Below, piece after piece: positions 8,618 to 14,564 of a DNA stretch of 15,410 bases; positions within the stretch are counted from its first letter, which is position 1, and every line of letters begins with the position of its first letter. A program made the translations under genes and the position numbers. The notes beneath the pieces are model-generated. The model searched no databases and was not told the origin of the DNA. It was given only the letters and a program-made list of their open reading frames with translations. Source of the DNA: Thermoplasmatales archaeon. Lineage in GTDB: Archaea > Thermoplasmatota > Thermoplasmata > Methanomassiliicoccales > Methanomethylophilaceae. The stretch covers positions 1 through 15,410 of the forward strand of contig JAAYKC010000115.1 of assembly GCA_012522645.1 (NCBI GenBank). Reading direction: 5' to 3'.

Positions 8618-9967
8618 ATGTCGGAGCTGATGACGGTCACACAGTTCAACGAGAAGGTCCTGGCAGTGATCTCCTCAGCCCACGAGATACGCAATGTGAC
8701 CCTTGTGGCCGAGATATCCTCCGTCAACAGGGCCGCATCCGGCCATTATTACCTGGATCTCAAGGACTCCGAGTCCAACATAAGATGCACGTTCTTCAGA
8801 TATGCAGCATCCAGGCTGACCTTTGATCCGAAGCCCGGGATGAGGGTCCTGGTCTTCGGAGGGGCCTCGTTCTACTCGAAGGGCGGATCACTGAGCTTCA
8901 ACATAGAGTGGATGAAGCCGTACGGCAAAGGGGAGGCGGGCGCCGCGCTGGAAGAGCTCACCGCGAAGCTCCTTAACGAAGGCCTCTTCGATGCTGAGAG
9001 GAAGAGGGCCCTGCCCGTGTATCCGCGCGTGATAGGGGTGGTGACATCCTCCACAGGGGCGGTCATAAAGGATATAATAGACACAGTCGCGAAGAGATTC
9101 CCGGCAGGGGTGCTCCTGGTACCGGCCAGGGTGCAGGGGGACGGAGCACCGGAATCCATTGTCGCGGGCATAGAGCTCCTCAACACCCAGGAGGATGTCG
9201 ACGTGATAATAGTAGGCCGCGGAGGAGGTTCCGCAGAGGATCTCACGGCATTCAATTCGGAGGCGGTGGTCAGGGCCATAGTGTCCTCCGGGGTGCCGGT
9301 GGTATCCGCTGTCGGCCACGCAACCGACAAATCCCTGTCGGACAGGGCTGCGGACGCATATGCGGAGACTCCGACCATGGCCGCCGTCATGTGCACCAGG
9401 GATCTTGATGATATAGGAAGGGGACTGTCGTTCATGACGGGCAAGATGGCCCGTTCACTGACGGCCGTCGTCAGGGACATGAAATCCAGATTCGCATATC
9501 CGAATGCGAGACTGGATCCCAGGAATGCCGCTGTCGCCGTGGAGAGGTACGGCTCGGAACTGGAGCGCCTGTCCGAAAGAGGGGTATCCTATCTGACGGG
9601 GAGACTCCGGGCCCTGTCCGCCAGATACGATGTGCTGAGCGCGAAGCTGGACCCGAAGAGGGCCGCAGAGAGGGTCGGGCATTACTGGATGACCCTGGAT
9701 GCAGTCTCGGAGGCTGCGGACGACTCCGTGGTAAGGATGATATCCGACGGAGGAAAGGAACTGAACCGCTGGTCGCAGATGCTCTCCGGACTCGATCCGA
9801 TGAGAGTGCTGGACAGGGGATACAGTTTCGTTACGGATGATACGGGCAGGACGGTCATGTCCGTCTCAGGTCTGAAGACAGGGTCCGGGATCACTGTAAC
9901 GATGAGGGACGGCATAGTGAAAGCTGAGATAGAAGAGGTGATCGAACATGGAAGAAGAGAGGAATGA
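8618..9967 (+). CDS. xseA: Exodeoxyribonuclease VII large subunit
   Basis: Catalytic subunit of exonuclease VII, which degrades single-stranded DNA from both ends into oligonucleotides without ATP, in the cytoplasm with the small subunit encoded next. The 449 aa match the family length (E. coli 456). An N-terminal OB-fold covers about residues 5-100, with GHYYLDLKD near 42-50. The catalytic domain shows TSSTGAVIKDI with D152, GRGGGSAEDL with R201, and GHATDKSLSD with H234 and D237, matching E. coli D155, R205, H238 and D241. The long helical region carries three LDP repeats (ARLDPRNA, AKLDPKRA, SGLDPMRV), and the end has the usual LDRGYSFV segment. Start: ATG 8618 follows GGAGG (8596-8600) by 17 bases, too far to be a normal site; ATG 8630 is an alternative. 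A weak ATTTAA centred 26 bases before ATG 8618 might allow internal leaderless initiation. Exonuclease VII is mainly bacterial, so old lateral transfer is likely. Confidence 0.97.
   Translation: MSELMTVTQFNEKVLAVISSAHEIRNVTLVAEISSVNRAASGHYYLDLKDSESNIRCTFFRYAASRLTFDPKPGMRVLVFGGASFYSKGGSLSFNIEWMKPYGKGEAGAALEELTAKLLNEGLFDAERKRALPVYPRVIGVVTSSTGAVIKDIIDTVAKRFPAGVLLVPARVQGDGAPESIVAGIELLNTQEDVDVIIVGRGGGSAEDLTAFNSEAVVRAIVSSGVPVVSAVGHATDKSLSDRAADAYAETPTMAAVMCTRDLDDIGRGLSFMTGKMARSLTAVVRDMKSRFAYPNARLDPRNAAVAVERYGSELERLSERGVSYLTGRLRALSARYDVLSAKLDPKRAAERVGHYWMTLDAVSEAADDSVVRMISDGGKELNRWSQMLSGLDPMRVLDRGYSFVTDDTGRTVMSVSGLKTGSGITVTMRDGIVKAEIEEVIEHGRREE
9935..9942 (+). promoter_or_regulatory. Shine-Dalgarno site for xseB inside xseA
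   Basis: GAGGTGAT, complementary to the archaeal 16S tail, ends five bases before ATG 9948. It supports that start and translation of xseB from the xseA message. Confidence 0.6.
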
Positions 9968-10199
9968 GAAGAAGATAGAGGAGATGACCTTCGAGGAGAG
10001 CCTTCGCTCCCTTGAGGAACTGGTAGAGGAGCTGGAGGCCGGCGGTCTCGACCTGGACGAGAGCCTGAAGATCTATGAGAATGCGATAAAGCTCAGGGAT
10101 CACTGCAGGAAGATACTGGAAGAGAGTGAGCGCAAGGTGCAGAAGCTCATGGAGAGCGCTTCCGGAACGGAAAGAGCCGATTTCACACCGGATCGCTGA
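9948..10199 (+). CDS. xseB: Exodeoxyribonuclease VII small subunit
   Basis: Small helical subunit of exonuclease VII; several copies bind the helical arm of XseA and are needed for a working enzyme. The 83 aa fit the family (E. coli 80). Visible hallmarks: MTFEESLRSLEELVEELEAG from about residue 13, then GLDLDESLKIYENAIKL and a charged second helix ending in ERKVQKL. Its start lies inside xseA (20-base overlap), consistent with coupled synthesis in a fixed ratio. Its 3' end overlaps the converging TOPRIM gene by 17 bases, so neither gene has room for a separate terminator. The last 12 residues or so (SGTERADFTPDR) are a non-conserved tail lying over that antisense overlap. Confidence 0.96.
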   Translation: MEEERNEKKIEEMTFEESLRSLEELVEELEAGGLDLDESLKIYENAIKLRDHCRKILEESERKVQKLMESASGTERADFTPDR

Positions 10200-11046
10200 T
10201 CCACAACCGCAGTCCTCTCTCATCCGCCCATTGGCTCGTAATGTGATACAGATCCGTGTCCGCGAAATGCTCCATGTCGAATGCCAGTCTCAGCGCTCCG
10301 CCGAGCTCTCCGCATCTCATGTTGCTGCAGTTGTATGAGCCGAAGATGTACCTCAGGCCTATGACCAGTATGTCCACGAGATCATGGCCCCTGCACACGA
10401 TCCACGGGTCCCTGTTGTGATCCATCTCCTCCTCCAGCCTTTTGCGCAGCTCCTTGGCGTTGAAGTTGGGGCTGTGGGAGTTGTATATCACCTCGTCGAC
10501 CATGCTCCTTATGTCGCACTGAAGGGTCCTGCGGTCTATGAACCTGCCGAAATCCAGGTCCCTGAAGCACAGGTTCCTCCCGCTGTTCTCTGATATCAGC
10601 ATCAGGATCCCCAGCGGATATGCCGAGCTGATAAGCACATCCCTGACCTCCCCGTAGTTCTTGACGAACCTCTCCATCTTGGCCCGGTCACCGTACTCCC
10701 ACAGCACCTCCTCAAGAGCACCGCTGCGGATCATCATGCCCTCCAGGTCCCGGGTGTCCGTCTGGAACAGGGGCGGGTCCCTTCTCACCAGCAGCACCCT
10801 GTCCAGGTCCGAGTCCACTATGCCCAGGACCTTGCCGTCCTTACGGTTATAGTAAAGCTCTTTGACCGCGGCGGCGGCATTATCCTTGGAATGGGCGACG
10901 ATCAGCTCCACGTTGTCCAGATCGGATAATTTACCGTACAGCCTGTAATCCGTGATCCCTTCAACGACCAGAATGGTCCCGTCGAATGCTCCCCGGAGCA
11001 TGGAAACATTGTTAGCTATATCCGCAGGCCCTAAGTATTCACGCAA
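10183..11046 (-). CDS. DUF4435-type TOPRIM protein, AriB-like effector of a PARIS-like system
   Basis: Second gene of a two-gene unit; probably the nuclease effector controlled by the ATPase encoded upstream. Numbering from TTG 11046 (287 aa): TILVVEGITDYRLY near residues 24-37 gives the TOPRIM glutamate E29; KVLGIVDSDLDR gives the acidic pair D78 and D80. This layout (VEG..D..LY, then about 45 residues, then IVDxD) is that of DUF4435. In PARIS, AriB is a TOPRIM nuclease released from AriA when a phage trigger protein is sensed and is reported to cut host tRNA; that role here is inference from domain and gene order. The start is uncertain: no ATG lies near the 5' end, and TTG 11052 and TTG 11046 are both in frame. 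GAGGG at 11053-11057 is six bases before TTG 11046 but touches TTG 11052, so I chose 11046. Overlap with the ATPase gene is then 8 bases. The ORF converges on xseB. Confidence 0.83.
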   Translation of the reverse strand: MREYLGPADIANNVSMLRGAFDGTILVVEGITDYRLYGKLSDLDNVELIVAHSKDNAAAAVKELYYNRKDGKVLGIVDSDLDRVLLVRRDPPLFQTDTRDLEGMMIRSGALEEVLWEYGDRAKMERFVKNYGEVRDVLISSAYPLGILMLISENSGRNLCFRDLDFGRFIDRRTLQCDIRSMVDEVIYNSHSPNFNAKELRKRLEEEMDHNRDPWIVCRGHDLVDILVIGLRYIFGSYNCSNMRCGELGGALRLAFDMEHFADTDLYHITSQWADERGLRLWISDPV

Positions 11047-12082
11047 AGTCAACCCTCATTTCGGTTGCCAGATCCCACCTGTCGTGTATCACTTGGGGGG
11101 AATGGGTGGCAGCGATGATCTGCAGGTCCCTGAGCCTGCAGATATCAAGGAATATCCCGCTGAGCTTCTGCTGCCACGACACGTGCAGGGACACCTCCGG
11201 CTCATCCAACAGAACTATGGAGCCGGGTACGGCATGGAACAGCAGACGGTAGAACATGATCATGATCTGCCTCTCCCCGGAGGAAAGATAGGAAAGGCTG
11301 AGAGACGTTCCGCTGTCCAACTCAACTCCGAGGTGGGAGTTGTCCTTGATGTATATGTGCTTGTCATTGAGGAGGCCGTTGATGATGTCCATATAGACGA
11401 TCAGGGACTCGGCCAGAAGATAGTTCCTCTTGACGTACTCCTCTATCGAGCGTGCCAGTTTTATGTATGTCTCCCTTTCGTCCACAAGATCGTACCGTGT
11501 CGGAGGGAATCTGATGCCGGATGGCATGCCGACGCCGAATCCCGCATCATCTATGAAATCCAATTTGGCCTTGAGGTCCTTGGACCAGAATATTATCTCC
11601 TCATCGGTCATGTCCCCGTCGTCCTCGCAGACGACCTCGATCAGATCCTTGTGCTCCTTTGCATATATTATCTCGTCGTGCAGTTCATTGGCGTAAGCTT
11701 CCAGAGCCGGCACGAGCCTGCCGTCCATCTTCCTGACGGCGGACCTGTCCGGTGACATGTAGACCGCATCGAACATATCGACGAGCTCCTCCACGGTTAT
11801 GGAGGTCGGCACCTCGTTGCGTATGACCATTATCCTGAAAACATCCTCTTCGTTCTCCACAACGAGATTGGTCCCGTCGGAGAAGGTCAGGTCAGCCCTG
11901 TCGAAGGGTATGTTCCTGACGGCCGGTTCGTCGCCCGTAAGTATCGAGTACATGAGGCGCAGGAGCGTGCTCTTCCCGGTGGCATTGACCGCATGAACGT
12001 AAGTCAGACCTGAATCGGAGAGGTTCAACTGGCAATCCTGCGTGCGGAACAGGCCGTAAACGGTGAATGTCTTCATCTTCAT
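11039..12082 (-). CDS. ABC/AAA_15-type ATPase, AriA-like sensor of a PARIS-like system
   Basis: Soluble SMC/Rad50-like ATPase (347 aa from ATG 12082), first gene of the pair with the TOPRIM protein. Motifs: Walker A AVNATGKS 31-38 with K37; ABC signature LSSGERQ 266-272; Walker B IVLLDEPE with D293 and E294; H-loop ATHSP with H327. The Walker A starts with Ala where Gly is usual. The stretch between Walker A and the signature (about 225 residues) has a modest charged helical part, not the long coiled coil of SMC proteins. ATPase followed by DUF4435 TOPRIM as separate overlapping genes is the PARIS AriA-AriB layout; the PARIS assignment is inference, the ATPase family is clear. Start: GTG 12106 would add eight residues and ATG 12076 would remove two. 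ATG 12082 lies about 30 bases from a TAAATA box with no Shine-Dalgarno site, fitting a leaderless message. OLD or Gabija ATPases are alternatives but fuse TOPRIM to the ATPase. Confidence 0.85.
   Translation of the reverse strand: MKMKTFTVYGLFRTQDCQLNLSDSGLTYVHAVNATGKSTLLRLMYSILTGDEPAVRNIPFDRADLTFSDGTNLVVENEEDVFRIMVIRNEVPTSITVEELVDMFDAVYMSPDRSAVRKMDGRLVPALEAYANELHDEIIYAKEHKDLIEVVCEDDGDMTDEEIIFWSKDLKAKLDFIDDAGFGVGMPSGIRFPPTRYDLVDERETYIKLARSIEEYVKRNYLLAESLIVYMDIINGLLNDKHIYIKDNSHLGVELDSGTSLSLSYLSSGERQIMIMFYRLLFHAVPGSIVLLDEPEVSLHVSWQQKLSGIFLDICRLRDLQIIAATHSPQVIHDRWDLATEMRVDFA
11053..11057 (-). promoter_or_regulatory. Shine-Dalgarno site that sets a TTG start for the TOPRIM gene
   Basis: GAGGG on the minus strand, within the end of the ATPase gene, is spaced six bases from TTG 11046. 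It is the main reason for preferring this start over TTG 11052. Confidence 0.5.
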
Positions 12083-12109
12083 GCGTGACCGGTAATAGCT
12101 GTGCACTGT

Positions 12110-12117
12110 TATTTAGG
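12110..12117 (-). promoter_or_regulatory. TATA-like box for the ATPase-TOPRIM operon
   Basis: CCTAAATA on the minus strand, centred about 31 bases before ATG 12082, predicts a transcript beginning a few bases ahead of that codon. It supports the ATG 12082 start over GTG 12106, which would be too close to the box. Confidence 0.45.
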
Positions 12118-12120
12118 ATG

Positions 12121-12150
12121 CGGTCCCCCCGGTCCCCGGCCGCATGCGGC
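12121..12150. promoter_or_regulatory. Direct repeat and palindrome between divergent promoters
   Basis: CGGTCCCC occurs twice with a period of nine bases (12121-12128 and 12130-12137), followed at once by the perfect 12-base palindrome GCCGCATGCGGC (12139-12150). The cluster lies just upstream of the ATPase box and about 10 bases before the TPR gene box. Its placement suits a binding site for a dimeric regulator acting on one or both genes. Function is inferred; the repeats are seen. Confidence 0.4.
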
Positions 12151-12160
12151 TTCCGCAACG

Positions 12161-12175
12161 CATAAAGATTTTATC
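12161..12175 (+). promoter_or_regulatory. TATA-like box for the TPR gene
   Basis: CATAAAGATTTTATC lies with the ATTTTAT part centred about 28 bases before ATG 12199, and no Shine-Dalgarno site is properly spaced, again matching a leaderless archaeal transcript. Confidence 0.4.
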
Positions 12176-12198
12176 CGTAAGGGTTCTCCTCCGTCCCG

Positions 12199-13035
12199 AT
12201 GGATACGAAAGAGGAGTTCTCCCAAATAACCGAGCTGATCAAGAACGGGGATATTGATACAGCCAATATGAGGACGTATTCGCTGGCTGATGCACACAAA
12301 GGGGACCCTTCTATCAGCATAAGATGTGCCAGTATCATGAAGGTCATAGGTGATGATGACGGAACCGTGAAGATCCTCCGGGATATGCTCGCGGATCTCC
12401 CCGAGGATGAGCCCGAACGTTTCGAGGCGCTCTTCGCAGCAGGCATTCTGGGAATGCCGGAGGAGGCCCGGACGGGCATGGAGAGCATGCCCCTCATCAG
12501 GGAGCGCCCTCAGCAATACGGACGGATACTCTTCATGTCAGGCAGATATGAAGATGCTCTCAAAGCCGTTTCCGGATCGGAATCGAAGGATTCAAGGATA
12601 CTCAGGGCCGAGGCCCTTTGCGCGCTCGGCCGTTACGGTGAGGCTGTCTCCGAATCCGCCGCTTTGGCGGAAGAGGACGGATCGTACGAGGCCGCAGTAT
12701 CGTACTGTCGGTCCCTCATATCGGCGAACAGGGGCAAGGAAGCCGTCAAGTTCGCCAAATCGAAGCTCAAGAGCGACAAGAGGAGCGTGGACTCCCTTGC
12801 GGTCATGGCTTACGTGATGAGGCTGGAGGGAAAGCTTCTTGCGGCCGTCAACTACGGCAACAGGACACTGAAGACGGACCCTCTCCACATAGGGGGCCTG
12901 GAGACCATGGCCATGTGCCTTGTTGAGAAAGGGGATGTGGCCCATGCCAAGCTGTTCGCGGGCACGATCAATCATAAATCCCCCGGGCATCCTGCGGCCG
13001 TACGCATCCTGGACGCCTGTAATTCGATATCCTAG
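12199..13035 (+). CDS. TPR-like helical repeat protein of unknown function
   Basis: A soluble, all-helical protein of 278 aa with no signal peptide or membrane segment. From about residue 110 the sequence falls into helix-turn-helix units of about 34 residues with TPR-like spacing: GRILFMSGRYEDALKAV, then LRAEALCALGRYGEAVSESA, then AVSYCRSLISANRGKEAVKF, then VMAYVMRLEGKLLAAVNYG, then ETMAMCLVEKGDVAHAKLF. Such repeats usually bind other proteins. I do not recognise a specific family. It diverges from the PARIS-like operon over a 92-base region (counted from the far GTG start at 12106) and may be unrelated housekeeping or a regulator. It ends in TAG at 13033-13035, within the same CTAG that ends trkH on the other strand. 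Confidence 0.85.
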   Translation: MDTKEEFSQITELIKNGDIDTANMRTYSLADAHKGDPSISIRCASIMKVIGDDDGTVKILRDMLADLPEDEPERFEALFAAGILGMPEEARTGMESMPLIRERPQQYGRILFMSGRYEDALKAVSGSESKDSRILRAEALCALGRYGEAVSESAALAEEDGSYEAAVSYCRSLISANRGKEAVKFAKSKLKSDKRSVDSLAVMAYVMRLEGKLLAAVNYGNRTLKTDPLHIGGLETMAMCLVEKGDVAHAKLFAGTINHKSPGHPAAVRILDACNSIS

Positions 13036-14555
13036 AGCTTCGAGATCCTCTTCCTGGTGCCCATCAGGAACTCCTTCCAGAATGACGGGGTCAGCAGAGC
13101 CAGTGCTGCGGTTATCTCCAGACGGCCGATCCACATCAGGAGTGTCATGAACATCTTCACGAAATCACTGGCTCCGCTGTAGGATCCGGAGAACACGCCT
13201 ATCCCGAGACCTGTGTTGCACAAGGCTGATATCGAGGTATAAACCGAATCAAGGAAGGGCAGACCCGTGGCGACCAGTACTGCGGATCCGACGATCGAGC
13301 TGATCAGGAAGAGCAGGAAGATGACGACTGCCGACGATACGACGCCGTCCTCCAGGCTCCGCTCCTCCATCTTCACGTCGAAGACCCCGCGGGGATAGAT
13401 CATCTGCTTGATGCCGTTCCAGATGTACTTGAATGTTATGAAGGCCCTGGAGATCTTCGTCCCTCCCGCAGTGGATCCCGAGGATGCACCTATGAATGAG
13501 AGCAGGAACAGCAGCATGATGGCAGTGAGAGGCCATGTGCTGAGCGGCACATCCCCCACGAAACCGGTGGATGTTCCGGCGGATACGACCATGAGCACAG
13601 TGTCCGTGATGCTGTAGAAGATACCCGTGATCCCGTTCCCCGTCACATTATTCTGACCGATCAAAGCGTAGGCGACGATGCTGGCCAGGAAGAACCAGGC
13701 CAGCATGAGAATGAATTCCTTATTGCGAAAATATACTTTGACGTCTCTGCTGTTCACAGCTCTGAAGTGGAGGTAGAAGTTCACCCCTCCCATGAACATG
13801 AATATTATCACCAGCCATTTGACGTACCAGGACCCGCCTGCCAGACTGCCGGTCGTATTCAGGAATCCTCCTGTGGAGATCGATGAGAATGTCATGCAAA
13901 GGGTGGACAGCACATCCATGCCCATAAGAGTCAGGAGTATGGCCATCACCGCGCTGAGCCCTATGTAGACGGCGGCGAACTGCTTCGCCGCATCCTTCAT
14001 GCGGGTCGAGAAGTTCCCGGTGCCGGAGCCCGTCATCTCATTCTCAAGAAGGCTCCTGCTCCCGAATCCCACCATCGGCATAAGGAGCAGGAAGATCACG
14101 ATGATGGCTATACCTCCGATCCACTGGGTCATCGACCGCCAGAGAAGTATCCCGTTGGACCAGGATTCTATATCGGACATTATCGTGGCCCCTGTGGTGG
14201 TGAAGCCGCTGCAGGATTCGAATATGGCATCAACAGGTGCCATTCCCGCAAGCATGAAAGGCATCGATCCGAATACCACGGAAACGAACCAGACCATGCC
14301 CAGCATGAACAGCCCCGTGAGCGGATTCACATGATCGGGCATCCTCACCAGGGAGAGCAGCACCGTGCCGCTGACGAATGCGAATATGACGGGCCAAAGG
14401 AAGACCCTGTAAGGATCACCGTCATACAGCGTCCAGATCAGGGACGGGACCATGGCCAGGGAAAGACCCAGCAGGACCATGCTCAGGGTGTACAGGGATG
14501 CATTCTCATATCTGAGGTGCTTCTTCTCCTTATTTCTGAACACGCCCCTGTCCAT
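13032..14555 (-). CDS. trkH: Trk-type potassium uptake membrane subunit TrkH
   Basis: Ion-conducting subunit of the Trk potassium uptake system in the cytoplasmic membrane, gated by the RCK protein TrkA encoded upstream. The 507 aa show four M-P-M repeats, each with a selectivity filter: SGFTTTGAT 116-124, SISTGGF 225-231, SAGTSTGFVG 325-334 and CNTGLG 446-451. Other family marks are GSTAGGTKISR 360-370 and GRLEITAAL 477-485. The length fits TrkH (about 480-510). The start ATG 14555 follows GAGGG (14562-14566) by six bases, and the gap to trkA is nine bases, so the two are one operon with trkA first. The gene converges on the TPR gene and overlaps it by four bases; its TAG stop is read from the same CTAG. 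All four filter glycine positions are present, so the channel looks functional. Confidence 0.96.
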   Translation of the reverse strand: MDRGVFRNKEKKHLRYENASLYTLSMVLLGLSLAMVPSLIWTLYDGDPYRVFLWPVIFAFVSGTVLLSLVRMPDHVNPLTGLFMLGMVWFVSVVFGSMPFMLAGMAPVDAIFESCSGFTTTGATIMSDIESWSNGILLWRSMTQWIGGIAIIVIFLLLMPMVGFGSRSLLENEMTGSGTGNFSTRMKDAAKQFAAVYIGLSAVMAILLTLMGMDVLSTLCMTFSSISTGGFLNTTGSLAGGSWYVKWLVIIFMFMGGVNFYLHFRAVNSRDVKVYFRNKEFILMLAWFFLASIVAYALIGQNNVTGNGITGIFYSITDTVLMVVSAGTSTGFVGDVPLSTWPLTAIMLLFLLSFIGASSGSTAGGTKISRAFITFKYIWNGIKQMIYPRGVFDVKMEERSLEDGVVSSAVVIFLLFLISSIVGSAVLVATGLPFLDSVYTSISALCNTGLGIGVFSGSYSGASDFVKMFMTLLMWIGRLEITAALALLTPSFWKEFLMGTRKRISKL

Positions 14556-14564
14556 ATCTGACCC

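Noticed and set aside
10183..12106. Gabija or OLD nuclease system
   Set aside because: In GajA and OLD proteins the TOPRIM domain is fused to the ATPase, and Gabija adds a UvrD-like GajB. Here ATPase and TOPRIM are separate genes with a DUF4435-like core. The nearby UvrD-like gene belongs to a different operon with AddB.
12199..13200. Pyrrolysine readthrough extending the TPR protein past TAG 13033
   Set aside because: Continuation runs antisense through trkH with no TPR pattern, so the TAG is best taken as a true stop.
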